Positions 11,183 through 22,800 of a DNA stretch of 64,000 nt are shown here, one piece after another. The position numbers and the translations under genes were made by a program. The stretch comes from Cristatella mucedo (Eukaryota > Bryozoa > Phylactolaemata > Cristatellidae), in the NCBI GenBank assembly GCA_009760855.2, contig WPIO01000001.1, positions 4,112,001-4,176,000 of the forward strand, in the 5' to 3' direction. Under the pieces are notes generated by a model, which was not told the origin of the DNA, made no database searches, and saw nothing but the letters and a program-made list of their open reading frames with translations. Each line of letters starts with the position of its first letter. Position 1 is the first letter of the stretch.

Positions 11183-12439
11183 AAACAGCCAGTTTAGTGC
11201 GCCGAGAGCAGGTGCCCTACGGCATCCGCCAGCCTCGACCGCTCGACGAGGAGATATTTTTAAAAGTAAGTAGCATATACTGTATGCCTCGCCGATAAGA
11301 ATACCTCCTACGACGTGGGTATTCATATTTTTATTCATTCAAGTTATGCAGCCAAGCGTGCTCATTCAGATTCGCCACTTAAATTGGCCAACGAGCAGCC
11401 AAATTGTAGCGGTTTGATGTTACTTTTGTAGGACTGTGCTTCGCTCGACTTCCAGGTTTTACCCTCCGCTTGCGTCACTCACTGTTTGGACCATGTTTGG
11501 GCAACCTTAATGTTTGTTCGCTCGTCCATGACCCAAGTTTCTCTCAACCTAATTATTGTTGCCAAGTCAGACCTCTGTTATTTGACTGCATAGAACCTCA
11601 GTCAGCGGTCAATTTCTGTCTTACGCCACCGCACTTTGCTGTTAAGGGGAGGTACATCCTTGTAAGTTCTCTTTTTGAGATTTTATATCGGCGGTTTGTA
11701 TCGAAGAGCCGACTGGCTCTTGTGATCACACGTTGTCAGAAAGTACAATACGCTTGTCCTCTTTCATTGATGGTGCTATAGCTACTTGAGCTATTCCGTT
11801 TTAGAACCCAAAACGTGCCAATTGCGAGCGAGCGGCGAGCCAGCCATGCTTGGAGCTGCAAGAAAACGTACATTTCTGAGGTACGCATATTTACACCAAT
11901 GTATGCTTAATGATTCAAGAGCTGCTAGATGAATGAATTGAATGGCACGAGTCCGTTCTCGAGATAAGAGACACTTAATGCATGCTGCCCACCTGCTGCA
12001 TACCTTGGTGGTGATGCCTCGCATTGCCTCCAATTATATTTGCACACCGATTGATTGGTCTGGCTGCCATGCTGCTCGGGTGTATGGCATATAAGTAATT
12101 TAGCTATTACTTTCATTGTACATGGCCACGACAAGGGTGCGGCTTGCACAAAGACGGGTGCATGCAGTAAGTGTGTGCTAGCTGCGGCCTGCAAGCTGCG
12201 AGGAGAGCGACGAATGTTCAAAGCTTTGACCTAGTGACCGTGCACTGAAGTGGTGGGGAAAATGTAGCCGGAAGAAGTGAAGCGTGCTTGCACGGGGAAC
12301 CAGATTAACTAGACTTAGTGCCTCCGATGTAGCAGAGGCTTCCGTATAAGACAGAAACGTAGTCGTCCGTGACCGTTGACATTGTAGCCGAGTTGTAAAA
12401 GAGAATACCAACCTGCACATGCACCGGCTTTTGCTTGAT

Positions 12440-12820
12440 ATTGCGGCATGCTCGGAGACCGTGCATTTAGTTCGTATGCTCCCAAAGCCTGGAACTCCCT
12501 CCCGACCTGCGTCAGAACATCCCCTGACTTAACCACATTTAAAAAGAACTTAAAAACACACCTGTTTAGGACAGCATTTAGTGGGTCCCTGTGATTCGTC
12601 CTTGATGTGCTTATGCGTGCTGACACTGTGCATGCCACTAACCACATGTGCATGCTGACCCTGTGCATGTCACCCCTAACCATGCTATTCATTTCGTTTG
12701 TTTATCAAGCATGATATTACTCACCATTCAATTGCATTTCCCTTTGCAGCAAATGTAAAGCACCTAGAAAGAGATTGAGTTCTCTGAGGGCGCTTTATCA
12801 AGTGCATTATTATTATTATG
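12440..12820 (+). mobile_element. LINE-B 3' fragment
   Basis: The plus strand shows the end of the reverse-transcriptase frame (key words AWNSLPTCVRTS and FKKNLKTHLF), then the family's 3' noncoding region with 'gcatgctgaccctgtgcatg', the 'gcacctagaaagagattgag' tail and a short ATT repeat. The 5' portion is missing. Confidence 0.85.
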
Positions 12821-13554
12821 CTCCGTAGGCCAATGCCAGCAGGTCAGCAATTAGTCACGTGCAGACAGCTGGCTACCTACCAAGAATGCCTGAAAGGAAG
12901 CCGTTATTTCGCTCTTATACCTGAGGACGTAAATGCAGAGGACAACATTGATTGTTTAAAGAGAGTATTTGTGCAGCTATTTGCTTATATACTTGGTCTC
13001 TAGTTTTCAAATGGAAATTCTCCTCGACTTTGTGCAGTTAGAATATAGCCGATCAATAATTTTTTGTAAACAACAGTTGGTGGCTCGTTGTGAGGGCTAA
13101 CCTAATGAAGAATTTGAGTTAAATTTTACCTAGCCATTAACTCCCTGATTTTTGAAAGTACTAGGTACGGGCAGAAACTAATTATGTATAGGCTAGATGG
13201 TTTACCAAATCCACCCCAGCATTTGAATTCAATCTAGATCTTCTTAAACATACCGCGAGATCCAATTATTGCATGTATCTAGTGTAAATGCCAAATAGCA
13301 TGAGCTTTCACTGTGGCGACATGGCCTCGCTCTTGAGTCAAGTTTAGTTTTATACAGGAGCCAGCAGACTGGCAGGCTGCAGGCATCCAGGCTAGTTCCT
13401 CTGATATAGTTTAAAAGATTGGTTGAGCAATTCAAGGCTTAAATTCGAGAAAACGCACAAGTAAGCAAAGATAATACTTTGGAATGAAGGAAAGAACTGA
13501 TGGATGATGCGTGGAATTCTCATTACAGACTGGAGCATACCGCAGCACGATAAT

Positions 13555-13700
13555 GCTTTGGTTTGGCCAGGGAGTAAGGTGCTCGTCTTTAACAACCAAG
13601 GTCGTAGGCTCGAGCCCTCGGCATATGTAAGCGTCCGGAAAGAGATTAAATTTTCTTAGGGTAATATGCAAATGAATTAAATTGTTGTATATATATATAA
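13555..13700 (+). mobile_element. SINE-2 copy
   Basis: A tRNA-like head ('tggtttggccagggagtaag', B-box-like 'ggctcgagccctcggcatat') is followed by the LINE-like tail 'agagattaaattttcttagg' and an AT-repeat end. Confidence 0.75.
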
Positions 13701-13849
13701 TGGCACCCAAGGCACCTGTTGTTATTATCATTTTTATTTTTATCAGTACTACTATGATATATGTATGCATATATAGCAGTGCTCAAGGCCAGCCGATGAC
13801 GGACGAGGGAGATGAGATGCCGCAGGAGTTGAAAGATGAACGAGAGAAA

Positions 13850-13851
13850 CC

Positions 13852-13906
<55 letters not shown>

Positions 13907-13915
13907 TATTATTAT
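13850..13915. repeat. (AT)n microsatellite
   Basis: An AT dinucleotide tract with a few TATACA/TATGTA interruptions. Confidence 0.9.
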
Positions 13916-14028
13916 AATGCAATTATGCGATTTTGCCCATACGTGGATAGCTGGACTTGCAACGTACGTACTGCTTATATAGGAGGTATGCTCAGCCAAC
14001 ATAAATATGCACACACAAGTAGATATGT

Positions 14029-14098
14029 ATCACACACACACACGCACGCACGCACGCATGCACGTGCACACACACATGTATATATAGATAGATAGATT
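14029..14098. repeat. (CA)n-rich and (GATA)-rich microsatellite
   Basis: CA and CACG units run to about 14076 and pass into ATATAGATAGATAGATT. It is imperfect. Confidence 0.85.
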
Positions 14099-15282
14099 TA
14101 TTTACTAATAAAGATTTGTATATATGCAGGTGCATATACAACATATACACTGTATAACCGAGAAAATCAATCTTACCGTTAAATGCAATGTAAATGTACA
14201 AATCGCATCTACTTGGATAGTTTCTGAGCCGATATACAAGTTTTTTTTTACCTTTTTTCACATCGAACAAAGCAAAATATCCAAATGCTTCTTAGTTGTA
14301 GCAGTAGCTGCAGCGATCGCTATGACAAACATGGACAGTGCACGCCTGCTGGTGCCGAGACGTGACCGAGAGCTAATCGACCACCCGATTTCCATGTCAA
14401 GGCATGTGTGAATGTGGTGCAGAGGACACGCGATGTGGGCGATTGAGTGCTAGATCAGTAATAACTTACTTCGGTGTTGGATGGAACTGGTGAGTGATTG
14501 AGAAACCTAATCCGCTATGACCTGCGAGCAACTTTTACTCACGCTCGGACCAAGTGAGTCTAATGATGAGCTCGATGGTTACTAATTGCTTAAGACCGTA
14601 TGCACTTTCTGTGCTGGGCCTGCAGCAGAGCATACCCGATTTTCTTCTGTGCTGAGCCTGTAGCAGACCGTATCTGATAACTTCGGTTTGCTACGAAACG
14701 GCATTATGGCACTGCGGTACTTGCTGAGCACTCACTCACTCTGACAATGAACACCTTGATTGACGAGGGCCTCTAATTTCCCCACTTCGAGGTTTTTGTA
14801 AAGCTGGATGATTCTGATTGGGGGGGGGCATTCAAAGGATATTCGGCAAAGTCCTCAATTTGAACTCGCTTAAATTTAGACATCTGCTTAGGTAAGCCTA
14901 CCCCTTGCCATGAAGCCTTGACTACTATTGAAACGCACGAAGACTCGAGCCAGTAGGAGCTACAATGGTGATGGTGTGCACGGTGTGACATATCTCTACG
15001 GTATCATCTCTTACTTTGATGAGGCTGAAACACGGTTCTGCTTACGCGAATCCAACAAAAAATGTTGCTTTAATTGAATTCTCACAGTCATATACCGACA
15101 GGTATCAAGAAAGCTCACTGCATTGCCAGGTTCTGCAGCTGACACATTCCATCCGATGGGATGTCTGCACAGCAATGTACTGCCAAATGCTATTATGAGA
15201 CAGTTTGTGTCTCAGCCGAACAGTGTGAAGCACGCATCGGTGTAAACATGTTAGCTGCCCCACGTTTATATACAATTTGCAG

Positions 15283-15521
15283 CGCGAAGATTGAAACACT
15301 GTTTGGCTCTGACTTGGGCACTGCTGATGGCCCCAACAATTCCATGCCGCCGGAAAAAAGTTGCCCCAACCCAAGCAGACGACACCGAAAGAAGCTCAAC
15401 GAGCAGCTGGCCGAGCTTGCGATGACCTTGCCATTTGATGACACCGAACTTGTAAAGCTCGACAAGCTTTCCGTACTGCGGTTGGCGGCGGGATACCTTC
15501 AAAGCAAGCAGCATCTGGACG
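15283..15521 (+). CDS. AHR: AHR exon: bHLH domain
   Basis: The acceptor is 'caatttgcag' and the donor is GACG|GTACGC, phase 1. The exon encodes the DNA-binding basic region (NPSRRHRKKLN), helix 1, a short loop (PFDDTELVK) and helix 2 (LDKLSVLRLAAGYLQSK). The intron falls just after the helix, where vertebrate AHR genes also have one. The frame is open further 5' to an ATG at 15161, so this could instead be the first coding exon with a longer N-terminus. The upstream polypyrimidine tract is weak. Confidence 0.85.
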
Positions 15522-18500
15522 GTACGCAGTAGCCATAGCCGTCACTCTATCCCTGCTGCCATGTATACCAACTCGTTGGCCGGATTAGTCAGGTACACAG
15601 ATGACGTGGAGCTTGTCATTGAGCTCCATCCCGCTGGCGTTGTGGCCGAAAGCTTGCAGAATCTAGTTGCTGACTCACTGGTTTCTCGCATCTACTGGGA
15701 GATGCGAGCGGTCTTAAGCCAGCTTGCAGCTTTAAGTCGCCCACGGGTAAAGGTTAATAAGAAAATTTAGATTATAGGTCAATCGTAAGGAAAACCATTA
15801 AAATCATGCATACTAAACACGCAGAGCACCCTATCCCATAATACAAGTGCTGTGCTTAGGAAAAAAGGCTAGTTGATTCAACAGCCTCATTTATACAGCG
15901 TCAGATCAGCCTTAATGGCCACCGCCACCACTTGCAGCAGGCAATAGTGGATCTCCCACTGCAGGACTCAAACCTTCGACCTGGGTCGTGAAAGTCCGAG
16001 GACCTTACCTACGGACTAAGACCCAGAGGCAAGGTACAAACACCTCTTCCAAAATTTTATACTCTGTTTTCGAGCTGTGTCTATACTGGCACTACATGCC
16101 TTAAAATGGATATCGTAGCACCGTAAGTGGTCAACATCTCGTCTTCGCGAAATTGTTTATACGAACGCCTGATCGGATACGCTACTTTTGATTAACACGG
16201 GGGCACAAATAAACTTTTTATTCTAATCCATATAGAGCACATCGATAGGAGCCACCTGCCGATAAGCACCGCGTGTCGTAGGTCAATCGCATGACTTCTG
16301 TAGACAGATTCTGCTAGTAAATACACAGGCTAAAAAGAATGCACTTCAGGTCGAGAAACGCACCTGCCATTTCAGGGCCTCCTTAGTTCAAAATAAATAT
16401 ATACAATTTGTGTGTGTAGCACCCTAAGATAAATTAATATCTGTCCAGGCACTTCAAATATACCACAGAGCTCGAGCCCACGACCTCTGACATTAAAAGC
16501 ATTCTCCTTGACCTAGGTCATCAAAGGCGGGAACCTTAACCCCTAGGTGAAACCAGGGCGGCAAGGAGCAAATATTCCAATTTTCGAATGGAAACAAAGC
16601 CTGATTACGCTCGTCTGCTGCCTTCTTCGTCGCAGGAAAACAGATTCATTACGTGACAGTCACTGCTTAGGGCGATATAAAAATGACACGATCTGCTCTT
16701 TCTAAGCAGGACCATTCGTTTGCGACAAACATTTTGACTTATGTAACTTGCTCTATTATGTCTTTCAGGCAGTGCAATAAGACACTTACACTTAAAGTTG
16801 GTAAAAAACTCAGCCATGCATGTCTGTCTTTAACATCAAGCTGCCGCGTTACAGAAGTTCTCATCGTTTTGCAATAGCTGCCCATCGAATAGCGAGTTGA
16901 TTTCAAGGTCCCTCATTTTTAGGTCCATTCATTAGTTTTCTCAAGCCTACCCATCCGAAAAAAATACCTAATCAGGCTTTCGATCGAATCACCCGCTCCT
17001 CAGACTATAGTTATTTGATTAGCCTCTAACCAATCTCAAACCTTTTAGAAATCGTATCTTCATTTCGTGTGCTCCTAAAGCCTCGAACTCACTCCCGGAT
17101 GATGTCAGGACATTCCTTGACTTAAAGACATTTAAATGTAAGCTAAAACTCCCCCTTTCTCACCGCGTCTGCACCATCCGTGTGAATTGTTCTTTGTGTG
17201 ATTTTAATATTGAAATTGATGTCCATGTTATTATTGACCAATTGCATGGTTACTTTCCATAATATTTAAATGCCTAGAAATGGATTTAGTTCTCTTAGGG
17301 TACAATCAACTTGCTTGGTTGTTATCATTATTCTTATTATTGATAAGCAGTATCCGACGTGCACTTAGTTTGCGCTTGCACTTAGGCTTGTTCTAATGTT
17401 CCAATCGTTAGTGTAATTAATTGCAGGTCAAACGATGCTAGTAATTTCAAAATTCAGAGTGACCGAAGGCCGTCCTCGGTGGGACGGAACACCGTGCAAT
17501 AATTTTGATTGTAGTGGGAAACAATCTCGCCTTCTTCGTGTCAACTATCTAGTGCTCTAGCGATTGAGCTATAGAGACTAATTTTTGAACTGCATTCACG
17601 AAGGGATAGAAACTCTGGCTTTAATTCGTCGCTCACGTGCTCGAGCCGAATCCTTGTGCACTGAGTGAGCGAATATGCATGTTTTTTATTTAAGATTTTG
17701 GAGCCAATTGCGACCATTGGAACTGCTGTGTTAGGTGACTAGAGAGCGACGCTTCACCAATTGTTTGAGTTCAAGACAATTGGGGAACGCCACGAGTGAT
17801 CATCCGCCGCGTCCTTGGCAAGCGTTAAATGGCTGAATACATAAATGCGGCCTTTTTTGCGGTGGATGCTAGGAGAGCAGTAGTTTCAAAATACAGAGCG
17901 ATGTAGTCAGGTAGTACAAGGTTGCTTTGAAGACCATTTGAGGCCCGGCTTCTACCCTAAGCATTTACTAATTATACAGTCTCTGTCATTGGTGTGAGTA
18001 CGTGGTTCGTAATCGATAGCAAGCTCCTTGCGGGTAGTAGTGAAGCACGGGGGATGGGCAAGGCAGCAAGGTGCTCGAAGAGAGAGCCTCAGGATGGACA
18101 ATATTCAGCCAGCCTCATTCGGGTGCTGTAGCACAGAGGCCTTAAATCTTTTCGCTTTCATCGCATCCTTCCATCGATGAAGGTAGGATAGCTTTTTTAT
18201 GTCTCGGGAGTTTAACCTGGGCCTTCAATGACGAAAGCAGGAATATTGAAACTGTTTGATGCTAACTGGATGCGACTGGAGTGCTAGGTTAAAGTCGATT
18301 GGCATCTTCTCGGGTGCTGCATCAACGATGCCACGAGACGTGGATACCGCGGTGAACTTGGTTTTCTCTTCGAAATGACTAAACGGAGTGCTCCAGCGGC
18401 GATACTTAAGCAGTCAATCAATTATAATTAGATCTTTTTTAGACATACATTTGGCCTGTTGGGTAAATGCAGCTGAAGTGCTATACTGCCAACCTGCATT

Positions 18501-19819
18501 TAAAGGTAATTTAACCATGCCCTTCTGGGTCAATAGAAATTTTGAAGCCTTTGGGTATCTCGAAATCTGTTGGACGGTGCGAACACGTCAAAGTGAACTA
18601 AACAGTGTTCACAAGTGCCTGCTTAAGGCAGCAGGAGAGTAAGGCATTCTCATTTGTAGACTGACGCGCTGATTCTTTCTGGTCTCTTCAATGCCAGAAG
18701 AATACTATCATTTGTTGGACATATAAATGATAGAATTGATGTCTTTAGTAAGTGGCGGAGTCTTTGCTTAGAATTTCCTAGGTTGGAAAACCGTAGTTAA
18801 AGCCAGAAAGCAAAGGCGGCAAGACGAGATGTCACAAATGCATGGACTAATTTGAATGTAGCATCCCTGTCTAAGCAAGCCCGGATTTTAGCAATTTGAT
18901 GTAGCATAGAGTGGGCAGCATTGACTGTGAAGCTGATGATGCCGTCTAATGAAAATCCCTATGGAACAAGTCACCCAGATTTCGTGAACATTCAACAGAA
19001 GATAGACTAGCAGAGCCAATTTTGAGCGTTACGTTTTCCAATTTCCGAGTTACACTTGGTTTGCACATAACTAGTAAGTTGGATTTATCGTCGTTAATTT
19101 AAGAAAGGTATCAGCCATCCATGTGCGGATGTCATAAATAAATGCAGCAAGATAGTTGAGAAAATTCGACGTGCTGGAAGGCTGGGAGGGATCAAAGCAA
19201 AGGTACAACTCAGTGTCATGTGCATAGGAGCGAAAGCCTAGATTGTGCCTGGCAATCACATCGGCAAGAGCGAGAGTATAAACCATGAAAGGAACCGAAC
19301 CAATCGCACAGCCCTTAGGTACCCTATACTTCAGTGGTTCCTTAGATGATCTCTTTTCGTTTACATGGAGTTTCACATTGACATAGGACAGAGATGTGAC
19401 GGTGCCATTTGACAGCAGCAGAGGATGCTCTGATTGTGGAACAAGACCGACAAATATGCAGCCATTGCCCGGTCTTTCCTGACCGCTGGCTACCGGTCGG
19501 CAGTGATTCGTGGTTGGGGGCTCTTGGCAGCTGAAGGCCAAACAATGAAGCTTGCCTGGCCGAACTCGGCATCCTATAAAAGTAAAGGACGGCTTTAAGG
19601 CGGCACTGCGTCTCCGATGCCATTACGGACCCTGAAGCCGTGTGGTCCCTGTTCCTGAACCCGGAGGCCCGGTTAGCACGCTCGACCCCGGCAGGACAGG
19701 GCACCGCCGGCTAATGAAATATATTAGTTAAATTTTTTCTCTCAATATATATATATATATATATATATACATATGTATTCATGCATGCGTGTGTGTGCTG
19801 TGTGTGTGTGTTGTGTGTG

Positions 19820-19877
<58 letters not shown>

Positions 19878-22800
19878 TTGCTCCCACGCGAGTCTTTACT
19901 GTTCTAGTGCGTAAGAGCCCAAAAATTAGGTGTATATTAGGAATGCAGGATGAAATCCAAACAATGACTTGGAAGTAATCTTTTTCTGGGTTTCCAACTT
20001 CAGCCTCATTCTCAAAGGATCCCGCCGGTTTTTCTTTACACTTTAGCGTCTCGTCATTCCCCCCCCGAAGTTACTATAGTATCGACCAATTTTACCCTGA
20101 TCCGTTTTGTCAGTCAAGAGCTGTAGCGTACATGCACTAAGACGAGTGAGTAATTTCGGGTAGGTTGAACTCAAGACAAGTGTAGGCACTTAATTTGAAC
20201 ATCTATTCACCAGCTAAGTAAAAAGTCAATTGGGGGTTCTTTCGCTCAGCATACTGAACGCAGTTTTGTGAATACCAACATCGATAAAACTGGTCTTTTT
20301 ACCTATGGAACCAGAAAGGTAATATTCAGAATCAAGAATTACTCTGACTTGTATGCCAAAAACATACTGGAGCAGCTTGAATTGGTTTATCGTTATTCTC
20401 TAAGTGTACCTCAATGCTTTACCAGTCGACATTGCCAATTTTCTGTGGGTGTAGATACTTATTTTGACGTTGGTTGATATAATACGCCCGTGTAGTATAG
20501 TGTTTAGAAGACCGGCAAAGTAATTTTAAGCTGAATGGATCTAAATAATTTCTGCGTTTCTCAACTGAAGGTCGTTGAGCATTATTCTCGCTGTAAAAAT
20601 ACGCAGAGCTGCCAAGCTGTGGATTGAGGCTGCCTAAGGCTTTACTGGCAGTAGGGTAGCACTATCCCAGCTTCTAAAACTTTCAAAACCCTCATTGAAA
20701 TTTTGCGCTTCTTCTAATAGAGATACAAATGTAGCTAGTGAAAGAAATTTGAAATACCAATTTGTAATATTATTAAAGTACAGCATATGTTTTTTGAGAT
20801 TTGGCTAAATGGCACGTCTACATTTTATATAGCTGGCTTGGTCCAGCGGTTAAGGTTCTCGCACCGACCAAGGTCTGGCTGAGGTCGTGGGCTCGAGCCC
20901 CAAGGCATATGTGAAGCGCCTGAATAGAGATTAAGTTCTCTTGAGGCGCTATACAAATGAATTATATTTAATTGTATTATATAATTTTCCTCAAGAGTAA
21001 GCATAGCAATCTAGCTTTTGACTCTACTAGGAAGTCCATGCTTAGTGGAGGCCCAAATAAAGATGCATTTAAGGCATTTAAGTGGTGCTTCTAGTTATGC
21101 AAGCTCTACATATGCCGTTTCTGGTTAATAAAACATGATTTTTCAATTACATCAGCATGCTTGAACTAAGCGTGTTACTCGAGCGCTACTTGTACATTTT
21201 GGGGGTCGCATATGTGACGACCGTTACAGTACAATTGCAGGTTGGACGCCATCAGTCGGCTACCAATCAGCTGAGCGGTATTCTTCGGGAGCAGGAGCTT
21301 CAAGTGTCATGAAGGTGAGATGGCTTCATGATGAATATTTAGTTAGAAGTCAAGGCAGAATGCGCCAATGCTGCGCTGCAATGCGAAAAAATTGTAGGCT
21401 GAAAAATCGCGCGAGAGGCTTAGATAAAGAAGAGATAGAAAAATTCCCGGTGAAGTGAAAGAGAGCGAAAGTTAACAGAGATAGCGGTAGCCAGAACACA
21501 GATTTGTATCGCACAAAGGGCGCACGAAATAGCTTCGCAGGAAAGTTAGAAAGAAAAAAAGAGAAATAGAACGTCTAAAAATGGCCGCATAAGAGTAAGG
21601 ACACCCGAAGCGCTATTGAATCCCTACCTATTACAGTTTGGACTAACGTTATGCCAAAAAACCAAACCATTGAAAGTTGGATCATATTAGCCGCTAAGGA
21701 GCTTCGCTTAGCAGCTCTATTGGCTTGAGCTGCTCATACTGATATTACAAAAATTATGATGCTGAGACTAGATTTGCACGTTTGGTACCTTCGCGGTCTT
21801 TGTTCTTTTAAGAAGTTTACACTGTCCGTTTGCCTTTCGTCTCGCTTCCTCCTAACTTCCTACATGCTCCACTCTCAATAGGGGTCAGCGCAAAGCGGCT
21901 TTCGTAAGAGAGGCAGGAATGACCACATGGCCAAGCTTCGTCAAAGGCTTAATGGTCATTAAAAATGTCCGAAAAACAATATTTACTGCCTGCCTCCTCA
22001 TTATCACACTCTTATCATATGTCCTAGCAGGTCCCGTAAACTGAGTCTCATGTAATACGTCGAGTATCTCATGTTAAAGTCGTTCGTAAAGGGTATCAAA
22101 TAAAGAAGGCGTGCCCTTGACGATACCTATGCTTGGTAATCTGTTCCTAGCTTTTGCCTGTCTTCGTTCGGTCAAGGCCAAGAAGTAGAACCAAGCTCAG
22201 CTTCATCTGTCTTCATTGGTCTTCCCTCAGGTCTTTGAGCGACAACCTAGTTTGGTGACGTCGGCACCAAAGATGGAAGCAGCTCAACAAGAAAGCGTCC
22301 TTGTAAACCCGGGTTAATGCACATAAGGCAATGAACACATATTCGGAAAGTGCAACTATGCTGCACAATTTCATAATAATGTATATATTTTTAGGTTCTG
22401 GACTGCTTCGTCATGATTATCCAAGGTGACGGAAATGTAATCTACCTATCAGATAACATCAGTGAACATTTGGGATTTGATAAGGTATGCACAAGCACTC
22501 AGCACATGTCTCTCTTAATCAGTTACTTAACTAACCGCACATCATAGGGGCCTGTTATTGAGCGTAGTACCGATGCCGCCGTGGATGGTCGAGCTTCATT
22601 CCGACACATTGCGAGGGCTGAATTGAGTTTTATGGCAGGACTAGGTACCGAACGGCAATGAGCATGACCTATATATTGCTCCAAGAGCGCGGAGCTAATA
22701 GACTCCACTTTAGCGGTAGGTCGGAAGGAAGCTGTGCTACAGGCCTAGTTCTTGAGCACAAAACAGATGAACAGACTAAGACACGCGTTAGAACAGTTTT

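Noticed and set aside
11063-11338. Minus-strand frame with a long Ser-Leu run
   Set aside because: It is produced by the (GA)n tract; the flanks have no coding character.
15561-15770. Open frame just after the bHLH exon (70 codons)
   Set aside because: It starts after the donor at 15522, has no PAS or other motif, and the phase-consistent next exon is at 21241.
19410-19715. GC-rich stretch next to LINE-B with a TATAAAAG word, considered as a structural RNA or promoter
   Set aside because: I could not match it to 5S rRNA, snRNA or any gene, and a single TATA-like word is not evidence.
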